From assembly GCA_943788775.1 (NCBI GenBank), contig CALSRO010000004.1:188001-252000 (forward strand): 64,000 nucleotides of DNA, written 5' to 3'. The position numbers and the translations under genes are program-made. This document shows positions 9,803 through 18,818 of this stretch, piece after piece (the stretch's first letter is position 1; each line of letters opens with the position of its first letter). Below the pieces are notes generated by a model. It had not been told where the DNA came from. It was given only the letters and a program-made list of their open reading frames with translations, and searched no databases. The DNA comes from an uncultured Flavobacteriales bacterium. Its GTDB lineage: Bacteria; Bacteroidota; Bacteroidia; Flavobacteriales_G; Salibacteraceae.

Positions 9803-10513
9803 GTGTCAGAAGCGCTCGTAATCATACCGACATACAACGAAAAGGAAAACATTGAGAACATGGTTCGCAAGGTGTTTTCTCTTCCTGCCGATTTTCATCT
9901 TTTGATAGTAGATGATGGGTCGCCAGACGGCACGGCCAATATCGTTAAATCGCTGATGGCTGAATTTCCTGATCGCCTGCACATTGCCGAACGAAGCGGA
10001 AAACTGGGACTAGGCACGGCCTATATCCATGGTTTTAAATGGGGCTTGAAGCGCGATTATCAATTCTTTTTTGAGATGGATTGCGATTTCTCTCATAATC
10101 CAGATGATCTTATTCGATTGTACATAGCAGCCAAAGATGGAGGAGCAGATGTTGCCATTGGATCTCGATATGTAAAAGGTGGCAAGGTGGATAATTGGCC
10201 CATTGGCCGAATCTTAATGTCCTACTTCGCTTCAGTTTATGTCCGATTGGTGCTTTGGATGAACGTGATGGATACCACCGCAGGGTTCAAGTGCTATCGA
10301 AAACGAGTTTTGGAAACCATAGATTTAGACGGAGTGCAATTTGTTGGCTATGCTTTTCAAATTGAAATGAAATACCGCGCTTGGCGGAAGAAATTTAACT
10401 TGGTCGAGGTGCCCATCACCTTTACAGACCGCATTGCTGGCGCTTCAAAAATGAGCACAGGCATTTTCAAGGAGGCATTCATCGGAGTGCTACAAATGAG
10501 ATTTAAGATATGA
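9803..10513 (+). CDS. Polyprenol monophosphomannose synthase-like glycosyltransferase (GT2)
   Basis: Family 2 glycosyltransferase of the dolichol/polyprenol-phosphate mannose synthase type, which moves mannose (or a related hexose) from a nucleotide sugar to a lipid phosphate at the inner membrane. Visible: VIIPTYNEKENIE at the N-terminus, DDGSPDGTA, the metal-binding EMDCDFSHNP and IGSRYVKGG. There is no C-terminal membrane domain, as in short DPM1-type enzymes. Start is GTG 9803 (MSEALV); TTG 9794 is an alternative. Its stop overlaps the pyrC start (ATGA), so the two are translationally coupled. The sugar specificity is inferred from family only. Confidence 0.85.
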   Translation: MSEALVIIPTYNEKENIENMVRKVFSLPADFHLLIVDDGSPDGTANIVKSLMAEFPDRLHIAERSGKLGLGTAYIHGFKWGLKRDYQFFFEMDCDFSHNPDDLIRLYIAAKDGGADVAIGSRYVKGGKVDNWPIGRILMSYFASVYVRLVLWMNVMDTTAGFKCYRKRVLETIDLDGVQFVGYAFQIEMKYRAWRKKFNLVEVPITFTDRIAGASKMSTGIFKEAFIGVLQMRFKI

Positions 10514-11850
10514 GTAAAATCCTAATTAAGGATGCCACCATCGTCAATGAAGGGCGATCATATAAAGGTGGCGTATTGATCGATGGACAAAAAATCGCGG
10601 ACATTTTTGAGGGCGATTGTCCTGAAATGGCCGATACAAAAGTCATCGAAGCGGTTGGATTGCTGCTAATCCCTGGGGCCATTGACGATCAAGTCCATTT
10701 TCGCGAACCGGGATTAACCCATAAAGCAGAGATTTATACAGAGGCAAAAGCTGCAGTGGCGGGCGGTGTAACCAGTTACATGGAAATGCCAAATACAAAT
10801 CCGCAGACCACCGTTCAGTCAGAATTAGAAAAGAAATTCGATCGAGCTTCTGATTGCAGTTTGGCGAACTATTCTTTCTTTTTTGGGGCTACCAACGACA
10901 ACCTAGATGAGGTTTTAGCCACCGATCAAAACAATGTTTGTGGCATCAAAATATTCATGGGGTCATCAACAGGAAATATGCTGGTGGATGACGAGCAAAC
11001 GCTGAGTAATATTTTCTCAAAAACGAAGCTACTGATCGCCACGCATTGCGAGGACGAAGCCACTATTCGAGCGAATAGTGCGGATTTTAAGGCTCGTTTT
11101 GGGGATGATGTTCCATTTAAATATCACCCAATCATTCGTAGCGAAGAAGCCTGCTATCTCTCTTCAAGCAGAGCCGCGGCACTTGCCACAAAGTATGATG
11201 CGCGACTGCACATTTTACACATCAGCACCGCCAAGGAATGTGGATTGTTTCGAAACGACATCCCACTAAAGGAAAAACGAATTACGGCAGAGGCCTGTAT
11301 TCACCATTTATGGTTCAATGATTCGTTTTACGACACAAAAGGTTCACTGATCAAGTGGAACCCAGCCGTCAAAACCGAAAAGGATCGCTTGGGAATTTGG
11401 GAAGCTTTGCTTGATAATCGAATTGATGTTATCGCCACAGATCACGCACCACATACCATAGAGGAAAAAAGCGGCAAATATTGGACTGCGCCCTCTGGCG
11501 GGCCACTTGTACAGCATTCTATTTTAGCCATGATGGATTTTGTGAAGCAGGGTAAAATCACCCAAGAAAGAATGGTGGAAAAAATGGCGCATGCTGTTGC
11601 GGATGTGTTTCAGATACCAGATAGAGGTTATATTCGAAAGGGATATTTTGCTGACTTGGTTTTAGTAAACCCAGCGCAAGGAACGCAAGTAACTAAAGAG
11701 TCCTTGCTCTACAAATGCGGATGGTCACCATTTGAAGGCCATACTTTTTCAAGCAGCATAGAAACCGTTTTTGTGAGTGGACATCAAGCATATCACCAGG
11801 GTGCATTCGATAAATCTAAAAAAGGCCACGCACTGACTTTTGCGAGATGA
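10510..11850 (+). CDS. pyrC: Dihydroorotase
   Basis: Third step of pyrimidine synthesis: cyclises carbamoyl aspartate to dihydroorotate in the cytoplasm. 446 aa, amidohydrolase fold. Visible: DDQVHFREPG (59-68), Lys147 in GIKIFMGSS (candidate carboxylated lysine), His179 in ATHCED, His237 in HILHIST and catalytic Asp311 in ATDHAPH. The first His of the usual HxH metal motif is replaced by Gln61. From memory this QVH form recurs in Bacteroidota dihydroorotases, so I read it as a family feature and not as damage. It overlaps its neighbours on both sides by 4 bp (ATGA), making a three-gene operon. Confidence 0.93.
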   Translation: MSKILIKDATIVNEGRSYKGGVLIDGQKIADIFEGDCPEMADTKVIEAVGLLLIPGAIDDQVHFREPGLTHKAEIYTEAKAAVAGGVTSYMEMPNTNPQTTVQSELEKKFDRASDCSLANYSFFFGATNDNLDEVLATDQNNVCGIKIFMGSSTGNMLVDDEQTLSNIFSKTKLLIATHCEDEATIRANSADFKARFGDDVPFKYHPIIRSEEACYLSSSRAAALATKYDARLHILHISTAKECGLFRNDIPLKEKRITAEACIHHLWFNDSFYDTKGSLIKWNPAVKTEKDRLGIWEALLDNRIDVIATDHAPHTIEEKSGKYWTAPSGGPLVQHSILAMMDFVKQGKITQERMVEKMAHAVADVFQIPDRGYIRKGYFADLVLVNPAQGTQVTKESLLYKCGWSPFEGHTFSSSIETVFVSGHQAYHQGAFDKSKKGHALTFAR

Positions 11851-12269
11851 GATTAATCCAGGCATTGTTTCTTTTGGTGATCCTTGCCGGTTGCGGGGGC
11901 GATAAAATTCGTGAGGTTCCGGATGGAGTCATTAGTAGAGACACCATGGTAATGGTTCTGGCCGAAACTCACATTATCAATGCAAAATTTCAGCATCGCG
12001 AAGCACGAAGAATGAAATTTACAGACTTGCTTAAAGTAGAGCAATTGGCTATGTATGATAGCCTCGGCATTTCCGAAGAAAAGGTTAATCGCAGTATGAA
12101 ATTCTATTTGGAGGATTATGGCGAAATGCAAAAACTACACGACCAAGCCATGAATATTATCAGCGAACGAATGGCTTTGCTGAAAACACAAAAACCTCAA
12201 CTTGAGGGAAGTGAACCCGAAGAATTAGAAATTAACCCTGCCGTTGATGCTATCCAGCATTTGGAGTAA
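11847..12269 (+). CDS. DUF4296 lipoprotein
   Basis: Small lipoprotein (140 aa) with signal peptide and lipobox LAGC (Cys16), then a helical domain that fits DUF4296 (motifs ISRDTMVMVLAETHIINA and YLEDYGEM). The family is restricted to Bacteroidota, has no known function, and commonly sits beside dihydroorotase. Here it starts inside the last codons of pyrC. Its stop is 6 bp from the stop of the convergent SDR gene. Confidence 0.8.
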   Translation: MRLIQALFLLVILAGCGGDKIREVPDGVISRDTMVMVLAETHIINAKFQHREARRMKFTDLLKVEQLAMYDSLGISEEKVNRSMKFYLEDYGEMQKLHDQAMNIISERMALLKTQKPQLEGSEPEELEINPAVDAIQHLE

Positions 12270-12275
12270 CTGAGG

Positions 12276-13277
12276 CTAACTAGCTTTCTCTTTTTTGTAC
12301 TGATCAACCATCTTTTTTATGGCCGATTTAACCGGCATAAACTCAAAGCCCATAGCAACGGCTTGTTCGTTACTATAAACCGATGTTCGATAAGCAGAAT
12401 CAATATTTTGACTGGTGATGGATAAGAAATTGATTCTGAGCGCTTCCAGCATCATTAACAACAGCTGACCAACCTTGGCTAGAGATTTAGGTATGCCAAT
12501 CTTAGGTGTTCTGCTTCCGAACGCATCAGTGCAATGACCAAAAAATTCTTTAAAGCTGAGGTTTTCCGCAATCAACAAATAGCTGCCATTGAACCACGCC
12601 TTTTCCATGCCTTCCAAGCAAAATCGCGCAATGTCATCCGCTCCAACAAATCCGTTGGATCCACTAGGATAAAAGGTCATTCCATTTTCGCAGGATAGAA
12701 TAATCGTAGTGCTGCTTTCTCCCCAGTTTCCTGCGCCCACTACTAGACCAGGGTTAACTATAAGTGCGTTTAATCCTTCTTCTCTTCCACGCCAAACTTC
12801 TAACTCTGCATATCGCTTACTTAAACTATATCCTGAGCGACCTTTGTCTGTCGTCCAAGCGCTTTGTTCTGTTAAGTATCCATCCACCCACACATCTCCG
12901 ATGGCTGCGGTAGAGCTTATGTAACATAGCCGTTGAACACCCAGTTCAAGGCAAGCATTAACAATATTGGCTGTTCCACCTGCATTTACTTCAACCAATC
13001 TATTGGTAAGTAAGGGATCAAAAGAAACCATGGCGGCACAGTGATAAACCTCTTCGCAATCAGCCATCGCACTTTTTAGTCCGTATGGGTCTGATATATC
13101 CCCTACCACGTATTCGAGGCGCTCATGACTTAAACCGTTGTAGTCAAGTGCATTTTTAATGACCTGTCGGTTGGAGTTTTCTCTTACAAATACACGCACA
13201 TTGTTTCCCGCCCGTAGAAGCCGAATAAGCATGTGGGAGCCTACAATCCCTGTGGCTCCTGTAATGAAAACTTGCAT
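12276..13277 (-). CDS. NAD(P)-dependent epimerase/reductase (extended SDR)
   Basis: 333 aa, extended short-chain dehydrogenase related to dihydroflavonol-4-reductase and nucleoside-diphosphate-sugar epimerases. Visible: Rossmann motif GATGIVG (7-13), an acidic/basic switch region VRENSNRQ, CAAMVSF after the NAD fold, and the catalytic YxxxK in GYSLSKRYAE. The substrate is unknown. It is immediately downstream (3 bp) of the CoA-transferase pair, so they may be co-transcribed, but a shared pathway is not shown. Confidence 0.82.
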   Translation of the reverse strand: MQVFITGATGIVGSHMLIRLLRAGNNVRVFVRENSNRQVIKNALDYNGLSHERLEYVVGDISDPYGLKSAMADCEEVYHCAAMVSFDPLLTNRLVEVNAGGTANIVNACLELGVQRLCYISSTAAIGDVWVDGYLTEQSAWTTDKGRSGYSLSKRYAELEVWRGREEGLNALIVNPGLVVGAGNWGESSTTIILSCENGMTFYPSGSNGFVGADDIARFCLEGMEKAWFNGSYLLIAENLSFKEFFGHCTDAFGSRTPKIGIPKSLAKVGQLLLMMLEALRINFLSITSQNIDSAYRTSVYSNEQAVAMGFEFMPVKSAIKKMVDQYKKEKAS

Positions 13278-13280
13278 GGC

Positions 13281-13937
13281 TTATAGGCTCATTTCAGGAA
13301 TCTCTCCCTCAATGATCAATCGGCCTTCGGTTGCCGCTTGTATTTCTTCAACGCTGACTCCCGGTGCGCGTTCGAGTAATTTAAACCCTTTTTCAGTTAT
13401 CTCTAAAACCGCAAGATTGGTAACTACCTTGGTTACGCACTTAGTTCCTGTCAGTGGCAAGGTGCATTGTCTTAGCAGCTTTGATTCGCCCTTTTTGTTC
13501 GTATGCATCATTGCCACGATGATATTCTTTGCAGAGGCCACTAAATCCATGGCGCCACCCATGCCCTTTACCATATATCCCGGTATCTTCCAATTAGCGA
13601 TATCGCCTTGGTCACTCACCTCCATAGCTCCTAATACAGTAAGGTCTACGTGTTGCCCTCGTATCATAGCGAAACTGGTGGAAGAGTCGAAATATACCGC
13701 TCCCGGCATAGCTGTGATCGTTTGTTTTCCAGCATTGATCAAGTCTGCATCTTCTTCGCCTTCAATGGGAAAAGGTCCCATCCCTAACATCCCATTTTCA
13801 GATTGAAACTCTACGTCAATACCGTTTGGGATATAATTGGCAACAAGCGTTGGAATTCCAATGCCCAAGTTCACATAATATCCGTGTTTTAGTTCTTGCG
13901 CGATGCGTTGTGCTATTCCGTTTTTGTCTAGTGCCAT
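13281..13937 (-). CDS. scoB: 3-oxoacid/acetate CoA-transferase subunit B
   Basis: Beta subunit (218 aa) of a family I CoA-transferase. The catalytic glutamate is Glu47 in the SENGMLG motif; GIGIPTLVANY near residue 25 is also typical. It is paired with subunit A, one base away, and together they move CoA between succinyl-CoA and a 3-oxo acid or between acyl-CoA and acetate; sequence alone does not fix the acceptor. Ketone body or branched-chain degradation is the usual role in Flavobacteriia. Confidence 0.92.
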   Translation of the reverse strand: MALDKNGIAQRIAQELKHGYYVNLGIGIPTLVANYIPNGIDVEFQSENGMLGMGPFPIEGEEDADLINAGKQTITAMPGAVYFDSSTSFAMIRGQHVDLTVLGAMEVSDQGDIANWKIPGYMVKGMGGAMDLVASAKNIIVAMMHTNKKGESKLLRQCTLPLTGTKCVTKVVTNLAVLEITEKGFKLLERAPGVSVEEIQAATEGRLIIEGEIPEMSL

Positions 13938-13938
13938 G

Positions 13939-14640
13939 TTATTTCGTTCTTACCGTTCGTTGTTCGATCCGCTTTTCGAAATGATCTCCTTGATAAATGC
14001 GCTGAATGAAAATGCCTGGAGTGTGAATTTCCATAGGATCTAATTCTCCTGCCGGAACCAATACTTCTACTTCAGCCACAGTAATTTTACCAGCCATAGC
14101 CATAGCATGATTAAAATTCCTAGCTGTTGCCTTAAAAATTAGATTGCCCGCAGTATCCCCTTTCCATGCCTTCACAAAGGCAAAAGAAGCATCAAAGGCA
14201 TGTTCTAAAATATGCGGCTTACCATCAAACCAGCGAACCTCTTTTCCTTCGGCTACTTCGGTTCCATATCCGGCAGGAGTAAAAAAAGCAGGGATTCCGG
14301 CTCCGGCCGCTCTGCAGCGTTCTGCCAATGTTCCTTGTGGAATCAACTCAACATTTAATTCTCCACTGAGCATTTGTCGTTCAAATTCTTCGTTTTCGCC
14401 CACATAAGACGATATCATCTTCTTGACTTGGCGACTTTCTAAAAGCACTCCCAACCCAAAGCCATCTACACCTGCGTTATTAGAAATACAGGTTAAGTTC
14501 TTTGCTCCATTTTTACGTACTGCAGCGATGGAATTTTCAGGAATACCACAAAGGCCAAAGCCACCAAACATGATGGTCATGCCGCTTTCAATTCCTTTGA
14601 TCGCTTCTTCTGCGTTCGCTACTTGTTTGTTTAGTGCCAT
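13939..14640 (-). CDS. scoA: 3-oxoacid/acetate CoA-transferase subunit A
   Basis: Alpha subunit (233 aa), with the glycine-rich [10 protein letters not shown] segment (CoA-binding), [11 protein letters not shown] and the conserved [14 protein letters not shown] region. It lies between subunit B (1 bp gap) and PBP1A (3 bp gap), all on the same strand. The gene order CoA-transferase - PBP1A - gldH - ricT is one I recall from other Flavobacteriia, so it is shared synteny and probably not a functional unit. Confidence 0.92.
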   Translation of the reverse strand: MALNKQVANAEEAIKGIESGMTIMFGGFGLCGIPENSIAAVRKNGAKNLTCISNNAGVDGFGLGVLLESRQVKKMISSYVGENEEFERQMLSGELNVELIPQGTLAERCRAAGAGIPAFFTPAGYGTEVAEGKEVRWFDGKPHILEHAFDASFAFVKAWKGDTAGNLIFKATARNFNHAMAMAGKITVAEVEVLVPAGELDPMEIHTPGIFIQRIYQGDHFEKRIEQRTVRTK

Positions 14641-14643
14641 AGG

Positions 14644-17082
14644 TTAGTCTGAAAAAAGGTCATCGCCAGAACCACTCTTAAATGGATCGGTTTGACTATT
14701 TACTTGTCTGCAATCGAAGTTAACGTTTTTGAGGCTTTCAGGCATATCAAAAGGCCTTGTGCTTACTCCCAATTTTTTATCTGCCCAAACCTTCTTCATG
14801 TAATAACACCAAATAGGAAGCGCTGTATTGGTGCCCATACCATCGTTGGTATATAAGAATCGCACACTTCGATCCTCAGCACCTACCCAAACCCCTGTAA
14901 CTAAGTCGGGCACAACCCCCATGAACCACCCATCCGAGTTGCCTTGTGTTGTTCCGGTTTTGCCTGCTATTTCTATATTTCCAGGGATGTTGTCGTATTC
15001 TCTATCGGGTCGATCAATGCGCATTCTGACCCCGGTTCCCTGTTCGATTTTTCCGCCCGGACCGCGAACCCAAGTAGTTGCTCCGCGCATTAAGTCTATG
15101 GTTTTATATGCGGTCTCTTCACTCATCACATCCTTTTCATCTTGATCTGCTTCATAAATGATGGCTCCCGTATTGTCTTCGATTCTCAAGAGGTAAATAG
15201 GGTCCATTCGCCTTCCTTTGTTCGCAAAGGTGCTATAGGCCGAAGTTATTTCATACACGCTCAAATCTGCCACTCCAAGTGCAAGTGAAGGAACAGGGTC
15301 TATGAATGATTCTATTCCGCACCTATGAGCATACTCCGCTGCCGCTTCTGGCGAAAACTTAGTCATAATCCAGGCCGTGACATTATTCAATGAAGCCGCC
15401 AATCCATACTTTAGGGTTAAAAGTTCCCCCGTGAATTCATGAGAATTTCGCGGACACCAATCCTTTTGCAAATCATAATCTTCTTTCTGAAAACAATACT
15501 CAATGTCCGGTACCTCATGACAAGCATCAATTCCTGACTCCATGGCCAAAGCATATACGAAAGGTTTGAATGTCGAGCCAACCTGCCTCTTCGCGGTTTG
15601 AACGTGATCATAAGCGAAATAATGGTGGTTAATGCCACCAACCCACGCTTTAATTTGCCCCGTATGCGGGTCTTGACTCATAAGTCCAGCCTGCAAAAAA
15701 CTTTTGTAATATTTAATGGAATCATCTGGAGACATCGTTGTGTCGATGGTCCCTTGCCAACTAAACACCTTCATAGTTCGGGGTGTATCAAAGACAATGT
15801 CTACTGAATCTTCTGGTACCGCTCTGATCATTTCATCTTCTCCACATTCTGGTGCTTTACAGACCCAATAGTCTTTACCATCAAAACTTTGCTTACTCAC
15901 GAAACTCCCTCTTCTGTGGCAATGATGACATTCTTTTCCTGTCATTATTCTGTATCTCATCGTTCGTTTTCGTGCCGTGCTCATCACGCTTTCAATTTGC
16001 TCATCGCTCAGGCTTTTGAAAGGAAAATTCTCCTCTTTTTTATATCTCTTTAAATCTCTCTTTAGTTTTTTAGCAAAATCGTTTTGCAGATACTCTTTCA
16101 AATATCGCTCTACAGCATATTCCGCGTATTGCTGCATCCGGCTATCGATGGTGGTATAAATTTTAAGCCCATCTGTATAAATATTGTAGCGATCTCCATT
16201 GGGTTTGGATAATACATACTCATCCGTTCCTTCTATTTTTTCGTTGAGTATTGAGGTTAATCTGGCCCGTAGCGTTTCTCTGAAGTATGGCGCTATTCCC
16301 TCACTATGGTCCACCACTTGGTAGTCTAAATCTAAGGGTAACTGTTTTAACGAATCGAATTCAGTCTGCGTGATCACCTCATTTCGAAGCATTTGCCCAA
16401 ACACAACATTTCGCCTAAATAGAGTTGTGTCTGGTCTACGGATGGGGTTGAATAGGGATGGGTTTTTTGCCATACCCGCCAACATAGCTGCTTGGTGGAT
16501 TTTTAAAGAATCGGGCGAGGTATTGAAATACACCGATGCCGCAGAGTTGATGCCCACGGCATTATTAATGAAGTCGAAGCGATTGTAATACATCGCGACA
16601 ATCTCTTGTTTGGTGTAATAACGCTCCAATTTAGCTGCAATCACATACTCCTGAATCTTTTGCTTGATGGCTACAACAATGTTGTTTGAACGCTTTTCAG
16701 TAAAGACCATTTTGGCCAATTGCTGGGTGATTGTGCTACCACCGCCACGTGTGCCGAGCATAACCACGGCCCTTATGGTTCCTAAAAAATCAATGCCTGG
16801 GTGATCATAATATCGCTCATCTTCTGTAGCAACAAGCGCATTCACCAAATCGGATGATAAGTCTTGAAAATCAGCGTTGGTGCGATTTTGAAAAAAGTAC
16901 TTACCCAAAACCTTTCCGTCAGAACTGCAGATGACACTGGCCAGGTCGCTTTTCGGGTTTTGAAGATCTTCAACCGTAGGCATTTTACCTAACCAACCTA
17001 AGTCTGCAGCAATAAATAACCCAATAAATGCGATTGTTCCGAGTAAAACGAGAGACCAGAACCAGATGATATATTTCTTCAT
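14644..17082 (-). CDS. mrcA: Bifunctional penicillin-binding protein 1A
   Basis: Inner-membrane peptidoglycan synthase, 812 aa. An N-terminal membrane anchor (residues ~5-28) precedes a GT51 transglycosylase domain with catalytic Glu in ATEDERYYDHPG (~87) and GGSTITQQLAK. The transpeptidase domain has SxxK in GSTFKPF (~505), SLN in AASLNNVTAW, and KTGTTQ (~708). Between the two domains (residues ~383-415) there is a cysteine-rich insert with CHHC and CKAPEC that looks like a small zinc ribbon or a disulfide loop and that I do not recall from other PBP1A proteins. Downstream of gldH by 18 bp, so probably one operon with ricT and gldH. Confidence 0.95.
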   Translation of the reverse strand: MKKYIIWFWSLVLLGTIAFIGLFIAADLGWLGKMPTVEDLQNPKSDLASVICSSDGKVLGKYFFQNRTNADFQDLSSDLVNALVATEDERYYDHPGIDFLGTIRAVVMLGTRGGGSTITQQLAKMVFTEKRSNNIVVAIKQKIQEYVIAAKLERYYTKQEIVAMYYNRFDFINNAVGINSAASVYFNTSPDSLKIHQAAMLAGMAKNPSLFNPIRRPDTTLFRRNVVFGQMLRNEVITQTEFDSLKQLPLDLDYQVVDHSEGIAPYFRETLRARLTSILNEKIEGTDEYVLSKPNGDRYNIYTDGLKIYTTIDSRMQQYAEYAVERYLKEYLQNDFAKKLKRDLKRYKKEENFPFKSLSDEQIESVMSTARKRTMRYRIMTGKECHHCHRRGSFVSKQSFDGKDYWVCKAPECGEDEMIRAVPEDSVDIVFDTPRTMKVFSWQGTIDTTMSPDDSIKYYKSFLQAGLMSQDPHTGQIKAWVGGINHHYFAYDHVQTAKRQVGSTFKPFVYALAMESGIDACHEVPDIEYCFQKEDYDLQKDWCPRNSHEFTGELLTLKYGLAASLNNVTAWIMTKFSPEAAAEYAHRCGIESFIDPVPSLALGVADLSVYEITSAYSTFANKGRRMDPIYLLRIEDNTGAIIYEADQDEKDVMSEETAYKTIDLMRGATTWVRGPGGKIEQGTGVRMRIDRPDREYDNIPGNIEIAGKTGTTQGNSDGWFMGVVPDLVTGVWVGAEDRSVRFLYTNDGMGTNTALPIWCYYMKKVWADKKLGVSTRPFDMPESLKNVNFDCRQVNSQTDPFKSGSGDDLFSD

Positions 17083-17100
17083 GTCAGCGAGTTACGCAAG

Positions 17101-17562
17101 TTAGTCGTTCATCTTTTTGATGAGGAGACCCATGTCATAAATTTCGTGAACAGTATCGGATCTCATTGCGTGCTGAATTTCGAAATTGTAGGTTCCACTA
17201 ATGGGGAACGGTTGATTTATTTTAAACAGTATCTGGTTATCAAGTATGTCTCCAAGCCCGCTCCCCAGCCAACGACCGCTTGGTTCGGCAAGTGGGCAAT
17301 CTACTGTATCCACCATATAGGTGTTGTTTGGGTAGAACGTTTTGAAATACACAATCAGGTTTCGATAGCGATAGTCTCCACTGTGTCGAAGTTGTATAAA
17401 GTATGCATAGGAACTTGTAGTGTCCAACACATCCACACTCATTTTGACCGGATCATCGAAGGCCCATTTTGCATTACTAACTTCCCTTGTTTGATTGATC
17501 AGAGCCTCTTCGGTGCAGCCAGCCAAAAGCAGGGTTATTAATACGATGCCCGCTAGTCTCAT
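17101..17562 (-). CDS. gldH: Gliding motility lipoprotein GldH
   Basis: 153-aa lipoprotein with lipobox LAGC (Cys16). The body fits the GldH family: ANAKWxFDDP-like segment (SNAKWAFDDP), YFIQLRHSGDYRYRNL and SGTYNFEIQHAMRSD. GldH is required for gliding in Flavobacterium johnsoniae, but its biochemical role is unresolved. It overlaps the ricT stop by 4 bp and is followed by PBP1A, a gene order I recall from other Flavobacteriia. Presence of gldH does not by itself prove motility; many non-gliding Bacteroidota keep it. Confidence 0.9.
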   Translation of the reverse strand: MRLAGIVLITLLLAGCTEEALINQTREVSNAKWAFDDPVKMSVDVLDTTSSYAYFIQLRHSGDYRYRNLIVYFKTFYPNNTYMVDTVDCPLAEPSGRWLGSGLGDILDNQILFKINQPFPISGTYNFEIQHAMRSDTVHEIYDMGLLIKKMND

Positions 17563-18746
17563 TTCTTGGGTCCTAAAGGTTTTCCTGAATTAGGCCGATT
17601 GCGGTTTGGCCCCTTTCGTTTCTTTTTCTTTTTGGGTCTATTATTACCGCCTTTCCGATCAAATCGAGTGAGGTCGTCTTCCCCTACTGCGTTTTCAAAA
17701 GAAGGTTCTATCTCCGCAACTTCCGTGTAACTGAACCCTTTCAAATCTTCCACTTCCTTGCCCTTCTCGTTCATCGCCATGACCTCTTTGACTCGGTCAA
17801 TTTTCATCGGAATGAATTCATTTGGCGCGCTTGCATAAGCATACCACATCATGCCTTTGAAGATGTCGCTTTTCATATGGAAGGCCACACCTTTTTTCGT
17901 TTTCAACTTGATTTTCGGGCTTGGAAATTCTTGGATAGCATCCACATAAGAATCCAATTCATAATTCAAGCAGCACTTTAGCTTACCACACTGACCTGCC
18001 AATTTCATCGGGTTTATACTCAACTGCTGATAGCGAGCCGCTGACGTTGAAACTGTTCTAAAATCAGTCAACCAAGTGCTGCAGCACAATTCTCGGCCAC
18101 ATGAACCAATGCCGCCGACTCGACCGGCCTCTTGTCTGGCGCCTATTTGCCGCATATCAACACGGGTTCGGAACTGATCCGCTAACACCTTTATCAATTG
18201 CCGAAAATCTACTCGCTCTTCTGCGATGTAGAAAAAAGTTGCTCTGTTTTTATCCGCTTGGTATTCGACATCACTCAGTTTCATTTTTAACTTGAGGTCC
18301 CGAACAATTTTTCTGGTTTTGACTAGAGTTTCTCGCTCGTATGATTGAGCATCCCTCCACATTTCAATGTCTTCTTCCGTGGCTTTTCGATATACTTTTC
18401 TAACCTCTTTGCTGTCCGGTTTTATCTTGTATTTGCGCATTTGAAAAGGCACCAAGTCACCTGTAAGCGAAACAACACCTACATCAAAACCAGTAACGGC
18501 TTCTACTGCCACGGTATCACCTACACCAACTTCAATGTTATCGCTGTTTCTAAAAAACTCCTTTCGCGTGTTTTTAAACCGCACTTCGATAAATTGGGGC
18601 TCATCCATGGAACCCCTTTGCATTCCTGCTAACCAATCAAATACCTCTAACTTGTTGCATCCTGAAGTGCCGCAATTTCCATTGCTTTTGCACCCTGCTG
18701 GTGTTGTGCCGCAACCGCCTCCTGTTCCACAATTCTTACATGCCAT
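17559..18746 (-). CDS. ricT: PSP1-domain regulatory protein RicT
   Basis: 395 aa. Central PSP1 domain with the family hallmark RELCCSTWL and LKCCLNYELDSY. In Bacillus subtilis RicT (YaaT) acts in a complex that affects RNase Y and developmental regulation and carries Fe-S clusters; the role in Bacteroidota is not known to me. The N-terminus has eight cysteines in the first 30 residues (CKNC, GCG, GNCG, SGCN), possibly a metal site. The C-terminus is a lysine/arginine-rich, disordered tail (PKKKKKRKG), possibly RNA-binding. It sits between holB and gldH on the same strand. Confidence 0.9.
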   Translation of the reverse strand: MACKNCGTGGGCGTTPAGCKSNGNCGTSGCNKLEVFDWLAGMQRGSMDEPQFIEVRFKNTRKEFFRNSDNIEVGVGDTVAVEAVTGFDVGVVSLTGDLVPFQMRKYKIKPDSKEVRKVYRKATEEDIEMWRDAQSYERETLVKTRKIVRDLKLKMKLSDVEYQADKNRATFFYIAEERVDFRQLIKVLADQFRTRVDMRQIGARQEAGRVGGIGSCGRELCCSTWLTDFRTVSTSAARYQQLSINPMKLAGQCGKLKCCLNYELDSYVDAIQEFPSPKIKLKTKKGVAFHMKSDIFKGMMWYAYASAPNEFIPMKIDRVKEVMAMNEKGKEVEDLKGFSYTEVAEIEPSFENAVGEDDLTRFDRKGGNNRPKKKKKRKGPNRNRPNSGKPLGPKK

Positions 18747-18818
18747 GTTGCTTGACTTTAATCAACAAACCTATCGAATTTCGTGTCTCCATTTTTAGCA
18801 AATCCTGAATTGTAGAGG

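Noticed and set aside
13159-13806. 215-codon plus-strand open frame
   Set aside because: Fully antisense to the SDR and CoA-transferase B genes, whose motifs are clear; its composition is biased (Ser/Pro/Thr rich) with no domain.
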